Below, piece after piece: positions 53,696-62,130 of a stretch of 64,000 bases of DNA (position 1 is the stretch's first letter; each line of letters opens with the position of its first letter). Source of the DNA: Mycobacterium dioxanotrophicus (lineage in GTDB: Bacteria > Actinomycetota > Actinomycetes > Mycobacteriales > Mycobacteriaceae); assembly GCF_002157835.1 (NCBI RefSeq), contig NZ_CP020809.1, forward strand, positions 5,022,001 through 5,086,000, given 5' to 3'. A program made the translations under genes and the position numbers. The notes below the pieces were generated by a model. It saw only the letters and a program-made list of their open reading frames with translations, had not been told where the DNA came from and made no database searches.

Positions 53696-53819
53696 GTGTC
53701 GGTCTCCTTTGTTTGTGGCTGCAACCTTGGTGAGCGTGCCCTCCGATTCATGCCGTCTCGTTTAAGCTTCCGACCAACTCAGCGGCGGCCGCACAGGCGA
53801 CCAGGAGGGCGACGCACCC

Positions 53820-55364
53820 ATGACCGATACCACGAAACCTGGCGGGACACCGGGGAAATCGAGTCCGACAGCGCGCAGTTTCGCCCAGCTGCAACGGCTG
53901 GGCAAGAGCCTCATGCTGCCCATCGCGGTGCTGCCCGCGGCGGGGATCCTGCTGCGGCTCGGCCAGCCTGACCTGCTGGGCCGGATCGACGCGCCGGTGA
54001 TCGGACCGTTCTTCAAGTCGATGAGCGCCGCGGGCGACGCCCTGTTCAGCAACCTGCCCCTGCTCTTTGCCATCGGCGTGGCGATCGGCTTCGCCCGCAA
54101 GGCCGACGGATCCACCGCGCTGGCCGCCGCGGTGGGCTATCTGGTGACGTCGGCGGTGTTCAAGACGATGTCGCCGATCGTGCTCGCCGGTCAGGTCGAC
54201 AAGTCCGGTGAGCAGGCCCAGATCAACTACAGCGTGTTCGCCGGCATCGTCGTCGGCTTGGTCACCGCGTGGCTGTTCGACCGGTATCACACCATCGAAT
54301 TGCCGTCGTATCTCGGGTTTTTCGGCGGCAGACGGTTCGTCCCGATCGCGGTGTCACTGGCCTGTCTGTTCATCGGGTTCGCGATGAGCTACTTCTATCC
54401 GATCTTCGACGCAGGGCTCACCGGCCTCGGCCGGTTCATCGGCGGTTCGGGAGCATTGGGCGCATTCGTATACGGGTTCGCCAACCGCATGCTGATCCCG
54501 CTCGGTTTGCACCACATCCCCAACTCCTATGTGTGGTTTCTCTACGGCGACTATCAGACGCCCGACGGCAAAGTGGTCACCGGTGAGCTGACCCGGTTCG
54601 CCGCCGGCGACCCCGCTGCCGGACACCTCACCTCAGGCTTCTACCCGATCCTGATGTTCGGGCTACCCGCCGCCGCACTGGCCATGATCCACGTCGCGAA
54701 CAAGAAGCAGCGCAAGGTCGCGGTCGGCATCCTGTCGGCGGCGGCGCTGACCGCATTTCTGACCGGCGTCACCGAGCCACTGGAGTTCGCGTTCATGTTC
54801 GTGGCGTTCCCGCTCTACGTCGTGCACGCCGTGCTGACGGGCCTGTCGCTGGCGATCGCCTATCTGCTCGACATCCATCTCGGTTTCTCGTTCTCCGCCG
54901 GCCTGGTCGACCTGCTCCTCTACGGCACGGCGCCGGCCGCGAAGAACATCCCATTGCTCGTCGGCATGGGCCTGGTGTTCTTCGTCGTCTACTACCTGCT
55001 GTTCCGGTTCGCGATCACGAAGTGGAACATGCGCACACCGGGACGCGAGCCTGAGGCCGAGTTCGACGCCGAGCAGGCCGCCAATCTCGGTGACACGGCC
55101 GCCGCCGGTGCGGTCGACACCCTGAAGCGCACCGCCAGTAAGGCCGAACAACTCATCGAGGCGTTCGGCGGCCGGGAGAACCTGGTCACCGTCGACGCCT
55201 GCATCACCCGGTTACGGATGGACGTCGCCGACAAGACCAAGGTCGATCAAGACCGGCTACGCGCACTGGGCGCAGCCGGCGTGATCGAGGTTGGCAACAG
55301 TGTCCAGGCGGTGTTCGGCACAGACTCCGAGGCGCTCAAGAACAGCATCCTCGAAATCCTGTAG
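53820..55364 (+). CDS. ptsG: PTS glucose-family EIICB permease PtsG
   Basis: A 514-residue EIICB protein from ATG 53820 behind CAGGAGG. The membrane EIIC part (residues 20-400) has about ten spans and GFANRMLIPLGLHHIPNSYVWF and FLTGVTEPLEFAFMFVAFPLY, the sugar-binding loop motifs. EIIB (about 440-514) carries the phospho-Cys in LVTVDACITRLRMDVAD and ends with VFGTDSEALKNSI. There is no EIIA domain, so the divergent crr completes the system. Glucose or N-acetylglucosamine are the usual substrates; sequence alone does not decide. Confidence 0.93.
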   Translation: MTDTTKPGGTPGKSSPTARSFAQLQRLGKSLMLPIAVLPAAGILLRLGQPDLLGRIDAPVIGPFFKSMSAAGDALFSNLPLLFAIGVAIGFARKADGSTALAAAVGYLVTSAVFKTMSPIVLAGQVDKSGEQAQINYSVFAGIVVGLVTAWLFDRYHTIELPSYLGFFGGRRFVPIAVSLACLFIGFAMSYFYPIFDAGLTGLGRFIGGSGALGAFVYGFANRMLIPLGLHHIPNSYVWFLYGDYQTPDGKVVTGELTRFAAGDPAAGHLTSGFYPILMFGLPAAALAMIHVANKKQRKVAVGILSAAALTAFLTGVTEPLEFAFMFVAFPLYVVHAVLTGLSLAIAYLLDIHLGFSFSAGLVDLLLYGTAPAAKNIPLLVGMGLVFFVVYYLLFRFAITKWNMRTPGREPEAEFDAEQAANLGDTAAAGAVDTLKRTASKAEQLIEAFGGRENLVTVDACITRLRMDVADKTKVDQDRLRALGAAGVIEVGNSVQAVFGTDSEALKNSILEIL

Positions 55365-55369
55365 CCGTT

Positions 55370-55834
55370 TCACACCGACAGCAACCGCTGGAAGAAATCG
55401 CGATAGCGCCTCAGCGCCACGCGGAGGTCCTCCGTGGACGCATCTTCGCCACGTGCCCATTGAGCCTCCAGCCGGGAACGTGTGTCGGCGAAACTCGCGT
55501 GCAGTTCTTCGACGACTTCTGCCACCAGAGTGTCCGCCTTCTGCACACACTGCTTCGGGTCGTCGACGAAGGCCGCCTGGACGTCATTCCAGCGCGAGCG
55601 CAGACCCGACAGATGCTCGTCGGCGAACAACAAGGTGTTGTCGTCGATCGGTGCGTCGGTGGCGGTCGACGCATTTGCCTCGGCGGCCGAAGATTGGCCC
55701 TTGTGGGCCGGCTCAGCCGTGTCGACGTTCCTCGTCGGCGCGTCGGTGTCCCTGGTCTCGGCCATGTCTGCTGCCTGAGGCCGACCGGCTGACGTCTGCT
55801 CGTCGTGAGTGGTCATGTCGTCGTGGGTAGTCAT
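55370..55834 (-). CDS. Small protein related to the upstream membrane-anchored protein
   Basis: A 154-residue protein. The first 65 residues are disordered, Thr/Asp/Ala-rich and begin with a duplicated MTTHDD/MTTHDE. The second half shares with the preceding gene the pattern W.DVQAAFVDDPKQCVQKADTLVAEVVEEL and ends YRDFFQRLLSV. The start overlaps the upstream stop (ATGA). It looks like the soluble partner of a membrane-anchored paralogue; the function is unknown. It is convergent with ptsG with five bases between stops. Confidence 0.7.
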   Translation of the reverse strand: MTTHDDMTTHDEQTSAGRPQAADMAETRDTDAPTRNVDTAEPAHKGQSSAAEANASTATDAPIDDNTLLFADEHLSGLRSRWNDVQAAFVDDPKQCVQKADTLVAEVVEELHASFADTRSRLEAQWARGEDASTEDLRVALRRYRDFFQRLLSV

Positions 55835-56439
55835 GCTCGCGCCCCTTTGGCCGTGTCCGTACCGGTTTCGCGCTCGGACGATGTTTCGTGTGCTTCGTGG
55901 TCTGGCCGCAGCAGTTCCTCGAAGAGGGTGCGATAGTGCACGATCGCCTCACGCTGTGCCTCGGTACCGATGTCACCGCGCTTTTGCGCCAGGTGCAGGA
56001 TGTGCCCAGCCCGATAGTGCTCGACCACCTTGGGGTGATCCACCGAGATGTCAGCTGCTCGCTGTTCGAAATCGTCTATCGGATAACCGCGTTCGCGCAA
56101 CACCTCGGTCACCAGTCGGTCGGCTTCGCTGACCGACTCCGACGGATTGTCCACGAACCCCGCCTGGGTTTCCTCCCACGCCTGCTCATATCGCGCCCTG
56201 GATTGCGGCGTCAACTCACTGATGTCCAACTTGTGGTGTTTGCGCTCGCGGGCAAGAAGTTCCTTTTCCGCGGCGCGTTGACCTCCGGCGGTCTCCACGG
56301 CCCGCTCGTACTCCGGACCGAACTGGTCCTTCAACCTGTCACTACGCTTCTTACGCATCATCGATGCGCCTGCGATCAGCGCGAGAACCACGATGACCAC
56401 GACGACGACCGCGATGACGATCCAACTCCATGTAGGCAT
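55831..56439 (-). CDS. Membrane-anchored protein with the FVDxPxxxVxxAD motif
   Basis: A 202-residue protein with one N-terminal membrane helix (WSWIVIAVVVVVIVVLALIAG) and a basic stop-transfer MRKKR, then a charged helical region. The motif YEQAWEETQAGFVDNPSESVSEADRLVTEVL matches the next gene, as does the late segment YRTLFEELL. It resembles a widespread actinobacterial protein type of unknown role, possibly scaffolding. It follows the 382-residue membrane protein by 24 bases. Confidence 0.75.
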   Translation of the reverse strand: MPTWSWIVIAVVVVVIVVLALIAGASMMRKKRSDRLKDQFGPEYERAVETAGGQRAAEKELLARERKHHKLDISELTPQSRARYEQAWEETQAGFVDNPSESVSEADRLVTEVLRERGYPIDDFEQRAADISVDHPKVVEHYRAGHILHLAQKRGDIGTEAQREAIVHYRTLFEELLRPDHEAHETSSERETGTDTAKGARA

Positions 56440-56463
56440 TTCCTGACCTCCTGCACCGGGGAG

Positions 56464-57612
56464 TTACCCGATGGAGGACTGCACAAACGTCAATTTCGCG
56501 GTCGACACCGCCGTCGAGACGTTGACGGCCGCGGCGATCGACAGTCCCGCGATCAGCAGGCAGATGACGCTGTAGCCGAGACTGCCGACCGGGCCCCCCT
56601 CGGTCGTGACGCCGTTGACCGCACCGAAGTACGCAGGCAGAGCGCTGATCCACAACACGGTCATGACCGCGAGGTACACCGCGGCGTAGCGCAGCACGAG
56701 CGGGTTGGCATAGTCCGCCGCCGCGGGGTCGCGACGTAGACTGCGCCACTGACCGAACAGCACCGGTATCGCCACGGCCGTGAGGGCCAGCAGTTCGGCC
56801 GCGTAGATCGCGCCCCCGACGGTCACGCTGCCGCTGAGCGAACCACCGATGGTCGCGGGCAACGGCAGGATGGCGGTGCCGATGGAGGCCAACACGCCGA
56901 CGACGACGGTGCGCCCCGCGATCTGCAGACCGGTGAATGTCGTGCCGTCGTCGACGTGGCGACCGACGAAGAGCTGCACGCAGAATGCCAGGGACATCGG
57001 CCACAGCGCGGCGAACACCACGGCGCTGGGCAACGGCACCGAATCGAAGAACGGCTGGTTCATCGGGTGCTGCAAAGTCCATTCCCACCAACGCAACTGC
57101 GGTCCGAGATGGTCGAAGATCTCGTAGAACGCATGATGGACGAACCCCACGCAGAGCGCCCCGACCAGGACGCCGCGGCGACGGAAAACGCCGAGGATCC
57201 GGACGATCTCGAACGCCACCGTCGCCATCATCGGGTAGATCGCCACGATGTAGAGGGGCAACCGGCCCCACAGGAAGTCGACGGTGAATACGTTGTGCGC
57301 GAACATCGTGTCGACGTGCTCGCTGATCCCAAAAGGGCCAGGAAAGTACAACGGTGGTTCGATGATCAGCAGATACGCGATGGCGCCGAACCACAGCACC
57401 AGGTTGGTCGGATCGTTGTGACGGCGCAGCCGCACGATCGCGTACGCCAGTGTCAGCACCGCGCCGACGATCACGGTGATCTCCAGCACCGGCAGCGTCC
57501 AATTCTGCAGGGCGAACGGATTGCGGACCTCGACGATTCCGCCTGCGGTGTCACACGAGAAGCCCAGCCGGGCAGCGAGATCCGCGAAGGTCGGGGTGCA
57601 CAGGTCAGACAT
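56464..57612 (-). CDS. Polytopic membrane protein of unknown function
   Basis: A 382-residue protein with about nine to ten hydrophobic spans after a short soluble N terminus (residues 1-38). Distinctive polar features between spans are EPPLYFPGPFGISEHVDTMFAHNVF, HHAFYEIFDHLGPQLRWWEWTLQHPMNQPFF and QWRSLRRDPAAADYANPLVLRY. His/Asp/Glu residues near the membrane could bind metal or haem, but no family is recognised. The ATG overlaps the last codons of the preceding hydrolase gene (57605-57612), so the two are coupled. Confidence 0.7.
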   Translation of the reverse strand: MSDLCTPTFADLAARLGFSCDTAGGIVEVRNPFALQNWTLPVLEITVIVGAVLTLAYAIVRLRRHNDPTNLVLWFGAIAYLLIIEPPLYFPGPFGISEHVDTMFAHNVFTVDFLWGRLPLYIVAIYPMMATVAFEIVRILGVFRRRGVLVGALCVGFVHHAFYEIFDHLGPQLRWWEWTLQHPMNQPFFDSVPLPSAVVFAALWPMSLAFCVQLFVGRHVDDGTTFTGLQIAGRTVVVGVLASIGTAILPLPATIGGSLSGSVTVGGAIYAAELLALTAVAIPVLFGQWRSLRRDPAAADYANPLVLRYAAVYLAVMTVLWISALPAYFGAVNGVTTEGGPVGSLGYSVICLLIAGLSIAAAVNVSTAVSTAKLTFVQSSIG

Positions 57613-58552
57613 CGGCGGGCTCCACGCGCGTGCCAGCGGTGTACCACTGGGTGACCTCGTAGCCGGCCTCGTAGCGTGCGAACCATTCGTCGGCCAGTGC
57701 GGGCAGCCGCTCGTGCGCCGGATTGTGCCCGGGGATCTGGCTGCGCACGATGCCGGCCATCGCGATCAGTTGATCACGCAGGGGCAGATGACCGAAGGCG
57801 TTGTCGAACGGGCCGTCGTCGGGCCCGTGCAGGAACGGAAGCCGTTGCATCAGAGCCTTTTTCCGGCGCTGCACACCGAACATCGACAGTGCGTCGACCT
57901 TGCGGTCCGCCAGCGGAACGTGTTTGTTGAACCCCTCGCAGGCCAGCCGGAGCACACCCCATACGTGCTTGAAAATCGATGGGGCGACCCGCATCCGGTA
58001 CCACGGGTCGTCGACGACCGCGTCGTAGATGATCAACGCCGAACTGCGATGCTCCACCTCCTCGACGAAATGCCACAGAAACAGCGAGGCCACCCGATCG
58101 TCCCCCGGCGCGAACAGGGTGGTGTCGTGGTCGAGCATCAGCTTGAACGCCGGCGTGAACGTCGCCTCCAGATCGGCGGTGTAGGCCAGGCGGTACTTCA
58201 GCGGGGTGTTGGCCGTCAGATCGTCGAAGGCCGCGGTCACCTCGTCGAGAGTCTCCTTGAGTGCGGGATAGCTCTTGATCAACCCCTTCACGTGCTGGCG
58301 GTGGGCCATCGAGTGCTGACCCTCTTGGCGCACGAAAGCCTGTGCCTCCTCGGCGATCTCCGGATCGGTGAGGTACGGCATGGCCTCGGGGATCATCTGG
58401 CCGATCATCTTCTCGAAGGCGATCGCCAGGAACGACACCGCGTTGGCCATGGACGAGAAGGCCGGATTGGCCTCGTTCCAGAGGAAAGGCACGTGATGGT
58501 CGGCGAACGCGAACCGCATTTTCCGGACGATCAGATCAGTCATCGCTGACAC
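57605..58552 (-). CDS. Metal-dependent hydrolase-like, ferritin-fold protein (COG3687/PF10118 type)
   Basis: A 315-residue helical protein. Metal-ligand candidates are EAQAFVRQEGQHSMAHRQHVKG and FLWHFVEEVEHRSSALIIYD, two E-x(n)-E/H-x-x-H pairs like a di-iron four-helix bundle; FADHHVPFLWNEANPAFS is near the N terminus. Proteins of this group are annotated as metal-dependent hydrolases, but their activity is not established. The start is ATG 58552 or 58543. It leads an operon with the membrane protein and the two FVDxP proteins, divergent from a TetR regulator. Confidence 0.75.
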   Translation of the reverse strand: MSAMTDLIVRKMRFAFADHHVPFLWNEANPAFSSMANAVSFLAIAFEKMIGQMIPEAMPYLTDPEIAEEAQAFVRQEGQHSMAHRQHVKGLIKSYPALKETLDEVTAAFDDLTANTPLKYRLAYTADLEATFTPAFKLMLDHDTTLFAPGDDRVASLFLWHFVEEVEHRSSALIIYDAVVDDPWYRMRVAPSIFKHVWGVLRLACEGFNKHVPLADRKVDALSMFGVQRRKKALMQRLPFLHGPDDGPFDNAFGHLPLRDQLIAMAGIVRSQIPGHNPAHERLPALADEWFARYEAGYEVTQWYTAGTRVEPADV

Positions 58553-58568
58553 CTCGATTCGAAGTAAA

Positions 58569-58594
58569 CATACACATAAGGCGTTAGTTGTATG
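58569..58594. promoter_or_regulatory. Inverted repeat in the divergent TetR/hydrolase spacer
   Basis: CATACA (58569-58574) and TGTATG (58589-58594) form a 6-bp inverted repeat with 14-base spacing between the hydrolase start and the TetR gene. The placement suits an autoregulatory TetR operator, but the arms are short. Confidence 0.4.
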
Positions 58595-58666
58595 ATTACC
58601 GCATCCGGCTCCATCGCGTCAACGACCGATATCCTGCAAGGATGTCGGTGGCGAAGGTTCGACCCT

Positions 58667-59272
58667 GTGGCGCGTAGGCGCGGGTGGGACGGGCACCCTC
58701 CCAGCAGCGACGAGGAGGCCGTCGAGCGCATCGTCACGACGGCCGTCCGGTTGATCTCGGAGACCGGGTCAGACGTGAGTGTTGCCGACGTCGCGGCGTC
58801 GCTTGGTGTCATCCGGCAGACGGTGTACCGCTACTTCCCCACCGCCGAGGCCCTGATGCACGCGGCGGCGATCGCCTCGGTCGACGGCTTCCTCGATCGG
58901 CTCACCGATGCAGTCCACGGCATCTCGGATCCGGCGGAGGCGATGGCCGAGGGCGTGCTGTTCTCGCTCGAGGAGGTGGCCCGGACCCCGCATCTGGGCA
59001 TCCTGCTCTCCGAACCGTATGTGGCCGCCAACTCGGGCAACCTGGCGTCCGACGAGGCGCAGGCCATCGGCCTGCGGATGCTCAAGCGGTTCGACGTCGA
59101 CTGGGACAAATACGGATACGACGAACCAGCCCAGCACGAACTCGTCGAATTCACGCTGCGCACCATGATGTCGTTCTTCGTCGCGGCCAATGAACCCGGC
59201 CGCAGCCGAGAAGAGTTGCGGCGCTTTCTCAAACGCTGGCTCGGCGGGGCCATCCTGGCCCAGCCGCACTGA
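58667..59272 (+). CDS. TetR-family regulator, divergent from the hydrolase operon
   Basis: A 201-residue regulator if started at GTG 58667 (MARRRGWDGHPPSSDEEA), a start pattern common in this TetR subgroup; an upstream ATG at 58592 is possible but adds unconserved residues. The HTH is VSVADVAASLGVIRQTVYRYFPTAEALMHAA. The C-terminal ligand domain ends RFLKRWLGGAILAQPH. It probably represses the 58552-55370 operon. Confidence 0.85.
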   Translation: MARRRGWDGHPPSSDEEAVERIVTTAVRLISETGSDVSVADVAASLGVIRQTVYRYFPTAEALMHAAAIASVDGFLDRLTDAVHGISDPAEAMAEGVLFSLEEVARTPHLGILLSEPYVAANSGNLASDEAQAIGLRMLKRFDVDWDKYGYDEPAQHELVEFTLRTMMSFFVAANEPGRSREELRRFLKRWLGGAILAQPH

Positions 59273-59308
59273 CGCTCACCGGCGCCCGCGAACCAACCGG
59301 CCGCTGCG

Positions 59309-59980
59309 TCAGGCCACCGAATCCGGCCGCCTCAGCGCCGAGAGGTCCGGCAGTGGCCGGGTGCAGATGTCGTGAGCGTCGTCAGCGGACATCCCGAACA
59401 GCCGTAGCACATCTTCGGTGACGACGTCAGCGGCGTGCGCGTCGTCGCGATCGGGCTGAGCGCGTAGCAGATTCCCCAGGCCCAGCAGCGCCCCTCCGGC
59501 GATCGCCAGCGCCAATTCGGCATCAGCGACGGTGAAGCGGCCAACCGCGACCCCTGCCTTGATGTCGCGCAACGCACGCGGGGCCAGCCCGCGGTCGGAC
59601 ACCAGCAGCGACATGCCGTTGGCGAGCAGCACCTGGCTTTCCTGGGGCCTGCGGCGGAACAACCGCCCAGTGAGCCGGAAGCTGGCCGCGAAGATCTCGG
59701 CCGGATCGTCGATGGACGACGTGAATTCGTCCAGCAGCACACCGTGATTGTCGAGCACCTCGGTGACGGCCGCCTCGAACAGTTGCTCACGGCTGTCGAA
59801 ATGGTTGTAGAACGAGCCCATCCCGACATCGGCAGCCTGGGTGATTTCCAGGATCGGCGCGTTGAGCTTGCCCGCCGCGATGAAGGACTGCGCCGCCTCG
59901 ATCAACGCCGCGCGGGTGCGCTGCTTGCGCCGCTGGGAGCGGCTCACCGGTTCGTCGGACACCTGACCAGTGTGCCTCAT
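59309..59980 (-). CDS. TetR-family repressor of the ring-degradation operon
   Basis: A 223-residue TetR/KstR-like regulator from ATG 59980 (GTG 59962 possible). HTH: LNAPILEITQAADVGMGSFYNHFDSREQLFEAAV. The frame remains open for 377 codons upstream, but that would run antisense through the dioxygenase gene. It is divergent from the catabolic operon, with two copies of a 16-base near-palindrome in the 75-base spacer. Aromatic or steroid-like intermediates are plausible ligands. Confidence 0.85.
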   Translation of the reverse strand: MRHTGQVSDEPVSRSQRRKQRTRAALIEAAQSFIAAGKLNAPILEITQAADVGMGSFYNHFDSREQLFEAAVTEVLDNHGVLLDEFTSSIDDPAEIFAASFRLTGRLFRRRPQESQVLLANGMSLLVSDRGLAPRALRDIKAGVAVGRFTVADAELALAIAGGALLGLGNLLRAQPDRDDAHAADVVTEDVLRLFGMSADDAHDICTRPLPDLSALRRPDSVA

Positions 59981-59983
59981 TTC

Positions 59984-59999
59984 TGATGATTTCGTCAGA
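59984..59999. promoter_or_regulatory. TetR operator, copy 1
   Basis: TGATGATTTCGTCAGA, within a longer TTCTGA...TCAGAA inverted repeat, immediately upstream of the regulator's start codon. It differs from copy 2 at one base. Confidence 0.7.
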
Positions 60000-60027
60000 A
60001 ATCGTTGACTGATCATTACGTCGTATG

Positions 60028-60043
60028 TGACGATTTCGTCAGA
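60028..60043. promoter_or_regulatory. TetR operator, copy 2
   Basis: TGACGATTTCGTCAGA; the part TGACGA-TT-TCGTCA is a perfect palindrome. It ends 13 bases before the dioxygenase ATG and just upstream of its AAGGAGG ribosome site. Confidence 0.75.
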
Positions 60044-60055
60044 CAAGGAGGTGTC

Positions 60056-61201
60056 ATGACCGCTCACCTGCGCAAAACAGCACACGATCCGCACGACAAC
60101 GTGCACAGCGAGCACGGCCCCCGCCGGGGCGAGCACAGCGGGCGCGCCAAGAATCCGGTGATCAAGGTCGCCGACCTGGCCTGGCTGGAATTCGAGAAGC
60201 CCGACCTGGCGCGTGCGGAGGCGTTCGCCCGGGCGTTCGGTTTCCAGACGGCGCTGCGCACCCCCGACGAACTGCACCTGCGCGGCACCGACGCCGGTGC
60301 GCCGTGCGTACTGGCGCGCCGCAGCGCCCGGAGCAGATTCGGTGGGCTCGCGTTGCGCGCCGCCGACGAGGTCGACGTGCTGCGCCTGGCCGATAAGACC
60401 GGCTTCTCGGTCCGGCCCCTTCCCGAGGCACTCGGCGGGCTCGCCGTCGACCTCGTCGACCCGAGCGGCACGCGAGTGCGGGTCGTGGCCGGTATGCACG
60501 AACTCGCCGAGCTGCCCACGCAACCACCGCTGGTCGTCAACGCCGGCCGCGAACACAGGCGCGCCAACGCGATGCAGCGACCGGCGCGGGTGCCTGCCCG
60601 GGTGCAACGCCTCGGCCATGTGGTGCTGCAGTCCACCACCTATCACCGCACCCTCGACTGGTACCTCGAGACCTTCGGCATGATCGTCAGCGACTTCCAG
60701 TTCTTCCCGGGTCAGCGCGACCGCGGCCCGGCGATGAGCTTCATCCGGTGCGACCGCGGCACCACACCGGCCGACCACCACACCGTCGCCCTGGCTCTCG
60801 GCCCGGCCGATCGCTACGTGCATTCGGCCTACCAGGTCAGCGATCTCGACGCGCTCGCAGCCGGCGGCGAATACCTGCGCGACCGTGGCTATCTGCGCTC
60901 GTGGGGTATCGGCCGGCATATCCAGGGCAGCCAGTTGTTCGACTACTGGCGCGATCCGGACGGATTTCTCGTCGAACACTTCACCGACGGCGACATGTTC
61001 GACAACACCGTGGAACCCGGCTGGGCGCCGTTCACAGCCTCGGGGTTGTCGCAGTGGGGACCACCCGTCAGCAAGGACTTCCTCGGCACCGATCTGAGAT
61101 CGGCTCGCCACGAACTGCGCTCGATGATCGCTGCGCTACGCGCGGACAACGAATTCGACCTCCGACGCCTCATCGGTCTACTGAAAGTTGCTGCCTCATG
61201 A
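60056..61201 (+). CDS. Extradiol (vicinal-oxygen-chelate) ring-cleavage dioxygenase
   Basis: A 381-residue two-domain VOC dioxygenase from ATG 60056 behind AAGGAGG. The first domain starts KVADLAWLEFEKPDLARAEAFARAFGF. The second holds the iron ligands: His in RLGHVVLQSTTY, His in DHHTVALALG and Glu in DGFLVEHFTDGD. A 30-residue His/Arg-rich N-terminal extension precedes the fold. It probably cleaves a catechol-type ring made by the hydroxylase encoded two genes later. Its stop overlaps the next ATG. Confidence 0.85.
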   Translation: MTAHLRKTAHDPHDNVHSEHGPRRGEHSGRAKNPVIKVADLAWLEFEKPDLARAEAFARAFGFQTALRTPDELHLRGTDAGAPCVLARRSARSRFGGLALRAADEVDVLRLADKTGFSVRPLPEALGGLAVDLVDPSGTRVRVVAGMHELAELPTQPPLVVNAGREHRRANAMQRPARVPARVQRLGHVVLQSTTYHRTLDWYLETFGMIVSDFQFFPGQRDRGPAMSFIRCDRGTTPADHHTVALALGPADRYVHSAYQVSDLDALAAGGEYLRDRGYLRSWGIGRHIQGSQLFDYWRDPDGFLVEHFTDGDMFDNTVEPGWAPFTASGLSQWGPPVSKDFLGTDLRSARHELRSMIAALRADNEFDLRRLIGLLKVAAS

Positions 61202-62130
61202 CGATTTCCGTGCTCCGTACCACCGACACGTGGTGGGTCAGGACGCCCGACGGCGCCGCCCGCATCCAGACCAGCGCCGCCACCACCGGCGCCCTGCTGG
61301 CCGACCGGGCCGCCATCGACGCGGCACGATCGGGCGAGTCGGTGTCACTGGAAAGCCTGGAACTGCTGTCTCCTGTCACCGCTGGGTGCCGGGTGATCGC
61401 CCAGATGACCAACTTCGAATCCCATGTCCGCGACGCCGGTATGGATCCGACAACGATTCCCCTGACGTTCTTCCGCAAGTCCTCGGCGTCCATCAGCGGG
61501 CCGTTCTGCGACATCGTCAAGCCGCCGCATGTTCGGCTACTGGATTATGAGGTGGAGATCGGCCTCGTCATCGGACGCGATATCCCAGTGGGGACAACCC
61601 TTTCCGAAGCAGACCTGGCCGGGGCTATCGCCGGGCTGGTGATCACCAACGACGTGTCCGCGCGCGACGTCCAGTTGCCGCAGACCCAGTTCTACGAGGC
61701 CAAGTCCTATCCGACGTTCACGCCGGTCGGGCCCGAACTGGTGCTGCTCGACGCCGACGAACTCAAGCGGTTCGGTGATCTGCGGCTGCGCCTGAGCGTC
61801 AATGGTGAACAGCGGCAGAACGCACTGGTCGAGGGCGACATGCTGTACCGCCCACTGCAAGCCCTGCAGTCGCTGACCCGTTTTCAGGATCTGTCGGCAG
61901 GCGACCTGATCCTGACCGGCACCCCGGTCGGCACCGCACTCAGCGCCCCACCGAAACCGATCGAGATCATCGGCAATCTGCTGCCGCCGGCGCTGAAGTG
62001 GAAGGCATTCTTCAAACGCCAGGCCGCCAATCCGAAATACCTCAAGGACGGTGACGTCGTCGAGGCCACCATCGCCACCGACGACGCAGCTATCGACCTT
62101 GGGGCGCAACGTATGCGCGTGCGGTGGTGA
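61198..62130 (+). CDS. Fumarylacetoacetate-hydrolase-family enzyme
   Basis: A 310-residue FAH-fold protein. Metal-site acids lie in VRLLDYEVEIGLVIGRDIP and the segment GLVITNDVSARDVQ; SAGDLILTGTPVGTALS and LKDGDVVEATI complete the family pattern. After extradiol cleavage such enzymes hydrolyse or decarboxylate the ring-fission product. ATG 61198 overlaps the dioxygenase stop and its own stop overlaps the hydroxylase start, so translation is coupled throughout. Confidence 0.88.
   Translation: MTISVLRTTDTWWVRTPDGAARIQTSAATTGALLADRAAIDAARSGESVSLESLELLSPVTAGCRVIAQMTNFESHVRDAGMDPTTIPLTFFRKSSASISGPFCDIVKPPHVRLLDYEVEIGLVIGRDIPVGTTLSEADLAGAIAGLVITNDVSARDVQLPQTQFYEAKSYPTFTPVGPELVLLDADELKRFGDLRLRLSVNGEQRQNALVEGDMLYRPLQALQSLTRFQDLSAGDLILTGTPVGTALSAPPKPIEIIGNLLPPALKWKAFFKRQAANPKYLKDGDVVEATIATDDAAIDLGAQRMRVRW

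Noticed and set aside
59981..61111. Upstream extension of the TetR gene by 377 codons
   Set aside because: It would cross the duplicated operator and run antisense through the dioxygenase gene; only the part from 59980 resembles TetR.
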